Assembly (NCBI RefSeq): GCF_000939975.1
Contig: NZ_LK391969.1
Location: 2,487,953 to 2,551,952 of the forward strand
Source: Pseudomonas saudimassiliensis
GTDB lineage: Bacteria; Pseudomonadota; Gammaproteobacteria; Pseudomonadales; Pseudomonadaceae
Reading direction: 5' to 3'
DNA length: 64,000 bases
The position numbers and the translations under genes are program-made. The notes under the pieces are model-generated. The model was given only the letters and a program-made list of their open reading frames with translations. It made no database searches and was not told where the DNA came from. Positions within the stretch are counted from its first letter, which is position 1; the number at the start of each line of letters is the position of its first letter. Below, one piece after another: positions 49,564 to 57,605 of the stretch.

Positions 49564-49869
49564 ATGCTTCCTTCCCAGGAGGACCCCCAAGGACCCGCGC
49601 CCGGGGTGGGAGGCGCTCGAGTCGGTGGTTGTAATGAGGTGTCGAGCCAGGGTAGCGATGATGCGCTGCACGCGCGCATTGATCTGGTCTCGGTGGTCGG
49701 CCCGAGGGTGCGGCTGGAGCTGCGTACCGACCATAGCGAAACCCTGGTCCAGGCGGAACTGAGCAAACACCGGTTCCGCGAGCTAGGCCTGCTGCAGGGC
49801 GGCGATGCCTGGATCAGGCCGGTCAGCAGTCGGGTGTTCCTCGACGACAGCGAGCTGCAAGCGATCTGA
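49564..49869 (+). CDS. Orphan TOBE-like domain protein, possible CysA remnant
   Basis: This 101-residue reading frame begins directly after the Mn exporter stop. The last 70 residues (from about ALHARIDLVSVVGPRVRLEL to SSRVFLDDSEL) look like the C-terminal TOBE domain of sulfate ABC transporter ATPases such as CysA, with the pattern AELSKHRFRELGL. No ATPase domain is present. The first 25 residues are low-complexity Gly/Pro and may be untranslated; a GTG at 49639 is an alternative start. It could be a small stand-alone ligand-binding protein or the tail of a deleted cysA. Confidence 0.65.
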   Translation: MLPSQEDPQGPAPGVGGARVGGCNEVSSQGSDDALHARIDLVSVVGPRVRLELRTDHSETLVQAELSKHRFRELGLLQGGDAWIRPVSSRVFLDDSELQAI

Positions 49870-49874
49870 GCCGG

Positions 49875-49908
49875 CCCTGGCGGCGGTGGCCTGCGCCACC
49901 GGCCAGGG
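49875..49908 (+). terminator. Terminator hairpin after the TOBE gene
   Basis: A 7-bp outer stem (CCCTGGC with GCCAGGG) and a 7-bp inner stem (CGGTGGC with GCCACCG) form a long hairpin just after the stop. The T run is short. It probably ends the transcript that starts at the Mn riboswitch. Confidence 0.6.
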
Positions 49909-49971
49909 TTACTATCCTTACCTGCACTGTTTGCCGGTCGATACCCGACCGGCCACCGATGGGAGGATCAG

Positions 49972-50814
49972 ATGAGCCATTCAGCCTACGTGCCACCGAG
50001 GGTCTGGACCTGGGATAAGGACAACGGCGGCAAGTTCGCCAATATCAACCGGCCCGTCGCCGGCCCCACCCACGAGCGTGAACTGCCCCGCGGCGAGCAC
50101 CCCCTGCAACTCTATTCGCTGGCGACCCCCAACGGCGTCAAGGTCATCATCATGCTCGAGGAGCTGCTGGAACTGGGCATCGGCGAGGCCGAGTACGACG
50201 CCTGGTTGATCCGCATCCAGGAAGGCGACCAATTCGGCAGCGGCTTTGTCGGGATCAACCCCAACTCGAAGATCCCGGCACTGCTGGACACCAGCGTCAA
50301 CCCGCCGCTGCGGGTGTTCGAATCCGGCTCAATCCTGGTCTACCTGGCGGAGAAGTACGGCCACTTCCTGCCCCACGACCTGGCCGGACGCACCGAGTGC
50401 CTGAACTGGCTGTTCTGGCAGATGGGTAGCGCACCCCTGTTGGGCGGCGGCTTCGGGCACTTCTACGCCTACGCCCCGGAAAAGTTCGAGTACCCGATCA
50501 ACCGCTACACCATGGAGGTCAAGCGCCAGCTCGACGTGCTGAACCGGCAGTTGGCGGATAACCGCTACATTGCGGGTGATCAGTACAGTATTGCCGATAT
50601 GGCGATCTGGCCGTGGTACGGCGGGGTGGCGACCAACCAGGTGTACGAGGCCGCGGAATTCCTCGAAGCCCACAGCTATACCCATGTGCTGCGCTGGGCC
50701 GAGGAGATCGGCCAGCGCCCGGCGGTGCAGCGCGGCCGCAAGGTCAACCGCACCTGGGGTGAACTGGGCGAGCAGGTGCCGGAGCGGCATTCGGCCAGTG
50801 ATTTCGATCAGTGA
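49972..50814 (+). CDS. yghU: Glutathione-dependent disulfide-bond oxidoreductase YghU
   Basis: This protein is a glutathione S-transferase superfamily member with disulfide-bond reductase activity toward organic disulfides. The N-terminal thioredoxin-like domain contains LYSLATPNGVKVIIMLEEL and GINPNSKIPALLD, with the FESGSILVYLAEKYG glutathione-binding block. The helical C-terminal domain has YSIADMAIWPWYG. The N-terminal extension PRVWTWDKDNGGKFANINRP is specific to YghU. The length is 280 residues. GGGAGGATC precedes the ATG. Confidence 0.95.
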   Translation: MSHSAYVPPRVWTWDKDNGGKFANINRPVAGPTHERELPRGEHPLQLYSLATPNGVKVIIMLEELLELGIGEAEYDAWLIRIQEGDQFGSGFVGINPNSKIPALLDTSVNPPLRVFESGSILVYLAEKYGHFLPHDLAGRTECLNWLFWQMGSAPLLGGGFGHFYAYAPEKFEYPINRYTMEVKRQLDVLNRQLADNRYIAGDQYSIADMAIWPWYGGVATNQVYEAAEFLEAHSYTHVLRWAEEIGQRPAVQRGRKVNRTWGELGEQVPERHSASDFDQ

Positions 50815-50823
50815 GCAGCGGAG

Positions 50824-50852
50824 TTGCCATAACGGTAAAACCTGTCTAGAAT
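50824..50852 (+). promoter_or_regulatory. Sigma70 promoter of the tRNA operon
   Basis: A -35 element TTGCCA (50824-50829) and a -10 element TAGAAT (50847-50852) are separated by 17 bases and lie 23 bases upstream of tRNA-Val. A GC-rich discriminator (GCGCCCC) follows, as in stringently controlled stable-RNA promoters. Confidence 0.8.
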
Positions 50853-50874
50853 GCGCCCCACTTCGAGAGCAAAT

Positions 50875-50950
50875 GGGTGATTAGCTCAGCTGGGAGAGCA
50901 TCTGCCTTACAAGCAGAGGGTCGGCGGTTCGATCCCGTCATCACCCACCA
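50875..50950 (+). tRNA. tRNA-Val (UAC)
   Basis: A 76-base cloverleaf includes the encoded CCA. The acceptor stem is GGGTGAT paired with ATCACCC. The D arm has AGCTCAGCTGGGAGAGC, the T arm has GGTTCGATCC, and the anticodon loop CTTACAA gives anticodon TAC. Confidence 0.97.
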
Positions 50951-50963
50951 CTCGAGGTAACGC

Positions 50964-51040
50964 GCAGCGGTAGTTCAGTTGGTTAGAATACCGGCCTGTC
51001 ACGCCGGGGGTCGCGGGTTCGAGTCCCGTCCGCTGCGCCA
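50964..51040 (+). tRNA. tRNA-Asp (GUC)
   Basis: A 77-base cloverleaf includes the encoded CCA. The acceptor stem is GCAGCGG paired with CCGCTGC, with discriminator G73 as required for aspartate identity. The anticodon loop CTGTCAC gives anticodon GTC. It is 13 bases after tRNA-Val and shares its promoter. Confidence 0.97.
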
Positions 51041-51046
51041 TATCCG

Positions 51047-51078
51047 AAACCCTCGCATCGAGAGATGCGAGGGTTTTT
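51047..51078 (+). terminator. Intrinsic terminator of the tRNA operon
   Basis: A 13-bp stem (AAACCCTCGCATC with GATGCGAGGGTTT), a GAGA tetraloop and five T residues begin 7 bases after tRNA-Asp. It may also stop the convergent zapE transcript. Confidence 0.93.
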
Positions 51079-51082
51079 CGTT

Positions 51083-52186
51083 TCAGAAGCGCGCCAGCTG
51101 CATTTCCTGCAGACGGCTGAGGGTGCGGCGGAACGGGAAGGTGAGGGCGCCTTGGGTGTATAGCTCGGTCAAGGGCACTGCCGCTTCGATATACAGCGGT
51201 ATGCGGCGGTCATAGCATTCATCCACCAGGGCGATCAGCCGGCGGACGCTGTCGTCCTGTTTCGACAGCGCCGGCAGGGCACGGTCGCCAGCCTTCACTT
51301 GCTCCACCGCATCCTCGGTACCCCGCGCAATCCTCGCTTCCCGCTCGGCGCCGCTGAGCGCCGGGACCTCTCCCAACAAGATCACCGGATAACTGTCGCA
51401 CAGGGTCATGAAGTCCGTGGCGGCCAACGGCCGTTCGCAGAGTTCGGCAAAGGTGAACCAGATGGCCTCGGTGCAGTGCCGCAGTGGGTGCAGTTGCTGG
51501 TGGTTCAGCATCACTGGGGCGCTGGATACGGCACCGGCGGGGCACAGCCGGGTGAAAACGTCAACCAGGGCTGTCGGGTTGTTCACCCAGTAACGTGGGT
51601 GCGCCTGGCCGGGGTGCAGGCGGTGGTCCTGGCCGCCATCCACGTCTACCACCTGCATGTGCTGTTCAATGGCGGCGAGTGCGGGTAGCAGGCGTTCACG
51701 GTTGTGCCCGTGCTCGTATAACTGATGCGGCGGCTGGTTCGAGGTAGCCACCAGCACCACGCCTTCATCGAACAGCGTCAGGAACAGCCGGCCAAGGAGG
51801 GTGGCATCGCCGATATCACTGATGAAGAGTTCATCGAAACACAGCACCCGTACTTCCGCCGCCAACTCCCGGGCGATGGTACTGAGCGGGTCGGCGGTGC
51901 CAGTCAGCTGGAATAGCCGCCGATGCACCCACTGCATGAAGTGGTGAAAATGCTGGCGCCGACTGGGCACCTGCAAGCTGTTGTGGAAACTGTCCATCAG
52001 CCAGGTCTTGCCGCGGCCTACCGGGCCCCACAAGTAGACGCCCCGGGGTGCGGGCGCGCCGGGCTCGTGCAGCGCCTCGAAGCAGTGCTGCAGATGGTCA
52101 ATGGCGTGCTGTTGGGCAGGATCGGGAATAAAGCCCTGATGGGCGATGGCCTGCTGGTACGCGGCCAGGGGTGATTGCATAGTCAT
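51083..52186 (-). CDS. zapE: ZapE-like AFG1 family ATPase
   Basis: ZapE is an AFG1-type ATPase that associates with the division ring in E. coli. Walker A is GPVGRGKTWLMDSF, Walker B is CFDELFISD, and sensor 1 is ATSNQPP. The ending RRTLSRLQEMQ is a family hallmark. Compared with the usual form, a stretch of roughly 30 residues (about SGAEREARIARG to ALPALSKQ) is inserted between the conserved E-V-P and D-D-x-x-R-R-x-I-A-L-V-D-E. The gene is not in its common place next to petA/rplM, so it may be a second copy. The ATG at 52186 or 52180 is the likely start. Confidence 0.82.
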   Translation of the reverse strand: MTMQSPLAAYQQAIAHQGFIPDPAQQHAIDHLQHCFEALHEPGAPAPRGVYLWGPVGRGKTWLMDSFHNSLQVPSRRQHFHHFMQWVHRRLFQLTGTADPLSTIARELAAEVRVLCFDELFISDIGDATLLGRLFLTLFDEGVVLVATSNQPPHQLYEHGHNRERLLPALAAIEQHMQVVDVDGGQDHRLHPGQAHPRYWVNNPTALVDVFTRLCPAGAVSSAPVMLNHQQLHPLRHCTEAIWFTFAELCERPLAATDFMTLCDSYPVILLGEVPALSGAEREARIARGTEDAVEQVKAGDRALPALSKQDDSVRRLIALVDECYDRRIPLYIEAAVPLTELYTQGALTFPFRRTLSRLQEMQLARF

Positions 52187-52224
52187 GGCGTGCAGTTTAC
52201 CAGCAACGGCCATGGGGCTGCTGG

Positions 52225-53121
52225 TCAGGGGGTGTGTTGCGGTAGCCAGATGGTCGGCGCGCAGCATTGGTGTCCCACGCCTGGAACAATATGCAGCTGT
52301 GCATGGGGGATCTGTTTGGCCGACCCAATGAACAGCGGCGGGGGCACCTGGGTGTCGTTGGCACCGAAATACAGATAACGCTGACGGTCCGCTCGCCAGA
52401 GCCTGATCGCTGCGGGATTAAGGGAGGCAAACAGCCGACCGTAACGGTGATGATCGGACCAGATATCGGTATCCACCGGGCTGGACAGGGTGATCACCTG
52501 CGTGACCGGTAGATCCCGTTCGCCCAGCAGCAAGGCCAGTACGCCGCCGCCGGAATAGCCCACCAGCGTAATGGTTTCGATATCTGGATGTTGATCAAGC
52601 CAGTCGCCTAGCCCGAGGACCATGCTGTCTACCACCGCTGTGGAATAGCGGCCGTAGGTCCAGAGCAGGGGATCGCAGCCGGGCGCCGCCTGCACCCCAT
52701 AGCAGGGGCGTCCCAGATAAAGAGCCGGACCCGATGTCTGGCCCATCCAGATCAGGGCCTGTGGCCTGGCGGGGGTTGGATCCGGGGATACAACCCGGCC
52801 GCCGGCGCGCCAGGGGCGGCCGTCGCCCTCGATAAACACGAGGGCATGGCGCCCGGCGACTTCTCGTTGATAGGAATGCAGCAGATAGTCACCGCCTGCT
52901 AGAGACACGGGTTGGAGGCCAGCCTGGTTGGCTATTTCCTTGAGCGAGGGCGAAGAAAGGGGAGCGCAGCCGGATGCCAACCAAAGCAGCACCCAGCCGA
53001 TGAATAGGCGGGCCGACAGCGAAGCTGTCGGCCCGGTGAAACCGCTGCGATCACCATGCGTGACCGCAGCGCCGGATAGGTCAGAAATTCTGCCGGAAGC
53101 GTATCTCAACGGAGTGCTCAT
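52225..53121 (-). CDS. Alpha/beta hydrolase fold lipoprotein, start uncertain
   Basis: The protein has a serine-hydrolase nucleophile elbow, GYSGGG (near residue 189), and a late His in PGVGHQCC. A lipoprotein signal is clear: FIGWVLLWLASGC-APLSS. The only ATG that gives the whole signal (53121) starts inside the upstream autotransporter gene and places 34 residues before the signal. A CTG at 53019 would give an ideal signal (SARLFIGWVLLWLASGC), and a GTG at 52992 cuts into it. A terminator-like hairpin at 53011-53033 lies within the extended reading, which favours a short start. The substrate is unknown. Confidence 0.68.
   Translation of the reverse strand: MSTPLRYASGRISDLSGAAVTHGDRSGFTGPTASLSARLFIGWVLLWLASGCAPLSSPSLKEIANQAGLQPVSLAGGDYLLHSYQREVAGRHALVFIEGDGRPWRAGGRVVSPDPTPARPQALIWMGQTSGPALYLGRPCYGVQAAPGCDPLLWTYGRYSTAVVDSMVLGLGDWLDQHPDIETITLVGYSGGGVLALLLGERDLPVTQVITLSSPVDTDIWSDHHRYGRLFASLNPAAIRLWRADRQRYLYFGANDTQVPPPLFIGSAKQIPHAQLHIVPGVGHQCCAPTIWLPQHTP
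53011..53033 (-). terminator. Terminator hairpin after the vWA autotransporter gene
   Basis: A perfect 10-bp stem (GGCCGACAGC with GCTGTCGGCC) and a 3-base loop lie 48 bases past the autotransporter stop. It also overlaps the possible CTG start of the downstream hydrolase, so read-through or start masking may couple the two genes. Confidence 0.65.
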
Positions 53122-55141
53122 CGTAGTTGTTATGGCCGACCAGGGTTTCCGCCCGCAGCGCGAGACTACGATTGACACCCATGTCCTTGGTCAGCCCCAC
53201 CCCAACGCGGCCATAGTCCGACGACTGCGACGGCGTGCGGCTATCGAATACGTTACCGGGGGCAGCCACAAAGGCGGTACGCACCGAGGTGCCATCGTCC
53301 TCGAACTCATGTTCCCAGGCCAGGCGCAGGTCGCCGGTCAGGGTGTCGGAGAACTGCACCGCGGTGGTGAAACCGAGTTCGGACACCAGCGACTGGATAT
53401 CGCTGCTGCCGACCCGCAGCGCAGCGGCGCCGCCACTCTCTGTGAAGCCATCGATCTCGACGTCGGTGTAATGCAGGTAGGCGAAGGGCTGAATCGCCAG
53501 GTTGCGCACCAGCATGGATTTCACCACGCCCACCGACAGGTTCCAGATATCCCCATCGGTATCACCTTCGAGCACGCCGAAGCCGCTGTCGCGACGTGTA
53601 TCGAAGTTGGCGCGGCTGTAGCTCAGGTTGCTCTCCAGATACAGCTCCGGGCCCAGCTCCAGTGAGCCATACAGGATTCCACCCCAGGTGTCGGCCTCGG
53701 TACCGCCACCCACCCCGGAAAAGTCCGAGTCAGTGGTTGAATAGTGCAGAGCCGCACCCAGTTGCAGGGCGTCGCTGACGTAACGGTCGGCACCCGCCAC
53801 CAGGGTGTAGGTCGTGCTGTCATAGCCCGGGGCCGCTGAGGTGTCGTCATAATCACCGCGCGTGTAGATGCCGCGAATGAAGTAACCCACGTCACCCTGA
53901 TCGCCCGAGGCCGCGCCACCCCGGACCAACCGCATCGAGTCGACCATATCCGGCGACAGGTTGACGTTGGCATTGCTGTAGTTCATCAAGTGGATGTCGT
54001 TGCTGGCCATGCCGGTGCGGCGCAGGTCGGACAGCCGGTCCAGCACCACGCGGCGCACGTGGCGGCTGTTGGCCGCAGCGGTGCGCAGCATCTGGCTGAC
54101 CTGGTACTGATTGAGTTGACGGTATTGCCTGGGGTTATTTATTTGCTGACCGATCTGCTGCAATCCTGTGTTGTTGGAAGCGGCAATGGCGCTGCAGATT
54201 TGCGCGGCGACGCCGCTGGCAGCGTTACAGTCGATGCCGACAACCGGGGTCTGCCCGGCGGAGATTTCGGCTACCAGTTTGGCCAGCTCGCCGCTCAGCG
54301 CCGCCAGGGCGTCAGCGTCGGTATATACGCTGCGTAGGCCATCGATATCCATCGCCGTGCCGCCACTGGTCAGCGCCAGCTCGGTGTAATCGGCTTGGGT
54401 AGTGCCGTCGGCTGATTGCAGGATGTAGCCCTGCACCTTGGTGATCACGCCCGACGCGTCCTTCACATAGGCGTAGCCGGTGGCCGGGTCGGCGCCTACC
54501 ACGGCGATGGCGGGGTTACCGTCCAGATCGGTGAAACGCTGACTGACGACAGCGTGGACAACAGTGTTGTACTGCGCCAACTGGGCCTGGATGTAGGCCT
54601 TGTCGATTTCGGTCATGCCGCTGGGCAGGTGCGAGGTGTCAAGGTTGGTACGGTCGTTGTCCCGATCCTCATCAGTGATCAGCATGATCGAGGCGCCGGC
54701 GGTGGGTCGGAAGTCGAAATTGCGGAAGGTGTAATCGATGGCCCGGTAACCGTCTTCTGTCCCACCGGTGGTCACCAGTTCCGAGGTGATGGCGTGAAAG
54801 TCGTCCGCCGTGCCCCATACGTTGTCAGGATCGAGTGACAGGTTGAAATGGCGGTAGAAATCCGCGCCCTGTTCGCGGCCTGCTTCGTGGGCGGAAGGCG
54901 GGGTATAGGTTGCGCCGCCGAAGCCCACCAGACCGTACTGGTTCAAGGTGACGTTCTGCTCTTTGAGCATGCTGTCGAGGTTGCGCACATAGGTGCCGAT
55001 GAAGGCGTTGTGTTCACCGGACATGGAGCCGGATTCGTCGATGACGATAGCCATGTCCAGCGTGGTGGCGGCATGCAGTACGCCGCTCATCAGGGTCGAA
55101 CTGATGATGCTCGCGAGCAGGGTAGGTTTGTTGAGGTTCAT
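53081..55141 (-). CDS. Autotransporter with a von Willebrand A passenger domain
   Basis: This 686-residue protein has a signal peptide (about 1-24, ending VLHA). A vWA domain follows (about 27-290) with the MIDAS motif DESGS (Asp35, Ser37, Ser39), the TTGGTEDG loop near 124-131 and LITDEDRDND near 154. A linker contains Cys305 and Cys316, possibly a disulfide, and the repeat-like helices RHVRRVVLDRLSDLRR. The last 270 residues form a beta-barrel translocator (strands such as VGYFIRGIYTRGDYD) ending in the outer-membrane signature VEIRFRQNF. A metal-dependent adhesion function is likely by analogy to vWA adhesins. A vWA-autotransporter fusion is unusual. Confidence 0.85.
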   Translation of the reverse strand: MNLNKPTLLASIISSTLMSGVLHAATTLDMAIVIDESGSMSGEHNAFIGTYVRNLDSMLKEQNVTLNQYGLVGFGGATYTPPSAHEAGREQGADFYRHFNLSLDPDNVWGTADDFHAITSELVTTGGTEDGYRAIDYTFRNFDFRPTAGASIMLITDEDRDNDRTNLDTSHLPSGMTEIDKAYIQAQLAQYNTVVHAVVSQRFTDLDGNPAIAVVGADPATGYAYVKDASGVITKVQGYILQSADGTTQADYTELALTSGGTAMDIDGLRSVYTDADALAALSGELAKLVAEISAGQTPVVGIDCNAASGVAAQICSAIAASNNTGLQQIGQQINNPRQYRQLNQYQVSQMLRTAAANSRHVRRVVLDRLSDLRRTGMASNDIHLMNYSNANVNLSPDMVDSMRLVRGGAASGDQGDVGYFIRGIYTRGDYDDTSAAPGYDSTTYTLVAGADRYVSDALQLGAALHYSTTDSDFSGVGGGTEADTWGGILYGSLELGPELYLESNLSYSRANFDTRRDSGFGVLEGDTDGDIWNLSVGVVKSMLVRNLAIQPFAYLHYTDVEIDGFTESGGAAALRVGSSDIQSLVSELGFTTAVQFSDTLTGDLRLAWEHEFEDDGTSVRTAFVAAPGNVFDSRTPSQSSDYGRVGVGLTKDMGVNRSLALRAETLVGHNNYDEHSVEIRFRQNF

Positions 55142-55385
55142 GTGAAGCTCCGTAGCTACGCCCGGCAGGAGGACGCAGATTTTTGTTACGGAAGCACTTC
55201 AACAACGCCAGCATTGATTGGGCGACAGCTTGTCGAGAAAGCAGATTCCAGATTCAGGTGGGCCGGTCTGTCCTTTTCCGGTTCAACTGGCGCCGGCGCC
55301 GATTCTGGCTCTGTTTGCATATATTTTCAACTGTATGGACGCGCAGATGCCGGACCACAGGGGCCCGGCACAGGGGAGGCAGGAA

Positions 55386-56714
55386 TCAGTCCTCTTGGTT
55401 GGCGAGGAAGTTGACTGCCATCATCGCCATGGCGCGACTCCCCACAACCAGCGCGCTTTCATCGACGAAGAATTCCGGGTTGTGGTTAGGCGCGGCGGTG
55501 GCCGGGTCCTGGCCCTCCGGGGTGATCCCGAGAAAAACGTACAGGCCGGGCGCTTCCTGGGCAAAGAAGGAGAAGTCTTCAGCAGCGCCGGGCAACTCGG
55601 CAGTGGCGACCTTGCCGTCAGCGGCGCGCTCCAGTACCGGCGCCATCTTCTCGGTCAGCTCGGCATCGTTGATGGTGGTGCTGTACATCGGCTCGATGGA
55701 CACCTTGGCGGTGGCACCGGCGCTTTCGGCGATCTTCTCGGCGCTCAGCGTCAGATCGTCGCGCAGCTTGTCGCGCACACCCTGGTCGTAGGTGCGGATG
55801 GTGCCGGCCATTTCTACTGTCTCGGGAACAATGTTCGGACCGCTGCCGCCATGGATGCTGCCAATGGTCACCACGGCGGGGGAGCGGGTCAGGTTGGCCT
55901 TGCGGCTGACCACGGTTTGCACGCCGTTGATTACCTGGGCTGAAGCGACAACCGGGTCGATGGTGTTCCACGGCATGCCGCCATGGCCCTGGTGGCCGGT
56001 CACGGTGATGTTCAGCATGTCGCTGGCCGCCGTGGTAGCACCGCTGCGCCAGCTGATCTCACCGGTGGGGCCAGGCATGACATGCATGGCAAAGATGGCA
56101 TCGGGTTTGACCGACTTGAACAGGCCGTCTTCAAGCATCAGCTTGGCACCCCAGCTGGCATCCGGGCCGGGTTGCACCAGGCTGGAACCCTCCTCGGCGG
56201 GCTGGAAGATGAACATGACGGTGCCTTCGATCTGGTCGCGCACGCCCGCCAGCACCTCGGCGGTGGCCATCAACATGGCGGTGTGGGCGTCATGCCCGCA
56301 GGCATGCATCACGTCGACTTCGGTGCCATGGTAGATGCCGGTCGCCTGGGAGGCGAAGGGCAGGCCTGCCGGTTCCTTCACCGGCAGGGCGTCCATATCG
56401 GCACGCAGGGCCACCGTGCGGCCGGGCTTGGCGCCCTTGAGAATACCGACCACGCCGGTGCGGCCGACTTCGGTCTGCACTTCCAGGCCAAGCTCCTTGA
56501 GGTGCTCGGCCACCAGGCGGGCGGTGCGGGTTTCCTGCTCACCCAGCTCCGGGTGCTGGTGAATGTCCCGGCGCCATGCGATGAGCTGTTCTTCGATGGC
56601 GGCGGTATCCTTGCGGATTTGCTGTTCCAGGTCGGTGACCGGTGTCTGGGCGTAGGCACCGAGGCTGAACAGGAGGCCGGCGGTCAAGCCGGGGAGAAGG
56701 GAATGACGAAGCAT
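55386..56714 (-). CDS. Exported M20-family amidohydrolase/peptidase
   Basis: This 442-residue metal-dependent amidohydrolase of the M20D type cleaves amide bonds, for example in N-acyl amino acids or small peptides. A signal peptide (MLRHSLLPGLTAGLLFSLGA, cut near AYAQ) sends it to the periplasm. Metal-binding motifs are DMDALPV, HACGHDAHTAML and EEGSSL, and a dimerisation domain (HQGHGGMPWNTIDPV) follows. The ending LAMMAVNFL-like block is typical. It is upstream of the autotransporter gene on the same strand but separated by 244 bases. The natural substrate is unknown. Confidence 0.9.
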   Translation of the reverse strand: MLRHSLLPGLTAGLLFSLGAYAQTPVTDLEQQIRKDTAAIEEQLIAWRRDIHQHPELGEQETRTARLVAEHLKELGLEVQTEVGRTGVVGILKGAKPGRTVALRADMDALPVKEPAGLPFASQATGIYHGTEVDVMHACGHDAHTAMLMATAEVLAGVRDQIEGTVMFIFQPAEEGSSLVQPGPDASWGAKLMLEDGLFKSVKPDAIFAMHVMPGPTGEISWRSGATTAASDMLNITVTGHQGHGGMPWNTIDPVVASAQVINGVQTVVSRKANLTRSPAVVTIGSIHGGSGPNIVPETVEMAGTIRTYDQGVRDKLRDDLTLSAEKIAESAGATAKVSIEPMYSTTINDAELTEKMAPVLERAADGKVATAELPGAAEDFSFFAQEAPGLYVFLGITPEGQDPATAAPNHNPEFFVDESALVVGSRAMAMMAVNFLANQED

Positions 56715-56819
56715 GATGATGGGTCTGCCCTGTTGAGGTTCATGGGAGTTGAGACCCCATATACGCTACCATGTTCAACCAGAGTGACTTGCCGCGGTGG
56801 GGTAGTAGAGTGAAACCAA

Positions 56820-57599
56820 ATGTGTGAATTGATGGGCATGAGTGCCAACGTACCGACGGATATCTGTTTCAGCTTTTCCGGGCTGATGCAGCGTGGCGGC
56901 CGCACCGGACCCCACTGCGACGGCTGGGGTGTGGCCTTCTATGAGGGCAAGGGCGTACGCTGCTTCCATGACCCTGCGCCCTGCCACAGCTCCGCCATCG
57001 CACAGTTGATCGAGCGCTACCCGATCAAGTCGGAGAATGTCATCTGTCACATTCGCCAGGCCAACGTCGGGCGGGTCAGTCTGGCCAATACCCACCCGTT
57101 TACCCGTGAGCTGTGGGGGCAGTACTGGACCTTTGCCCATAATGGCCAGATCAATGACTTCACCGCCGGCCCGGGGCCGTTCCAGCCCGTCGGCAGCACC
57201 GACAGCGAAGCCATTTTCTGCGAGTTGCTCAACCGGCTGCGCAGTCGATATGCCCAGCAGCCGGATCAGCAGGATATCCTCGCCTGCCTGACCGAGGCCT
57301 GTGCCGAATTCGCGGCCCGCGGGGTCTGCAATATCCTGTTGAGCAATGGCCAGTGGCTGTTCACGCTCTGCACCACCAAGCTGTCCTGGATCACCCGGCG
57401 TGCGCCTTTCGGGCCGGCCCAGCTCAGCGATGTGGAGCTGGTGGTGGATTTCCAGGAGCACACCACCCCGAACGACGTGGTTACCGTGGTCGCGACCGAA
57501 CCATTGACCAGCAATGAGCAGTGGCAGCCTTATGCGCCGGGCGAGTGGCGCCTGTGGCAGGGCGGTGAAACCCTGCAGCAGGGCAACGTGCTCGCCTGA
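56820..57599 (+). CDS. Class II glutamine amidotransferase, YafJ-like
   Basis: This 259-residue protein begins Met-Cys-Glu-Leu, so Cys2 becomes the N-terminal nucleophile after Met removal, as in Ntn amidotransferases. Conserved blocks are HCDGWGVAFY, CHIRQANVG, NTHPFTRELWG, FAHNGQI and GSTDSEAIF. The YafJ family has glutamine amidotransferase architecture, but its acceptor is not known. GAGTGAAACCAA precedes the ATG. It is convergent with the serine acetyltransferase gene. Confidence 0.9.
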   Translation: MCELMGMSANVPTDICFSFSGLMQRGGRTGPHCDGWGVAFYEGKGVRCFHDPAPCHSSAIAQLIERYPIKSENVICHIRQANVGRVSLANTHPFTRELWGQYWTFAHNGQINDFTAGPGPFQPVGSTDSEAIFCELLNRLRSRYAQQPDQQDILACLTEACAEFAARGVCNILLSNGQWLFTLCTTKLSWITRRAPFGPAQLSDVELVVDFQEHTTPNDVVTVVATEPLTSNEQWQPYAPGEWRLWQGGETLQQGNVLA

Positions 57600-57605
57600 G
57601 CGGCA

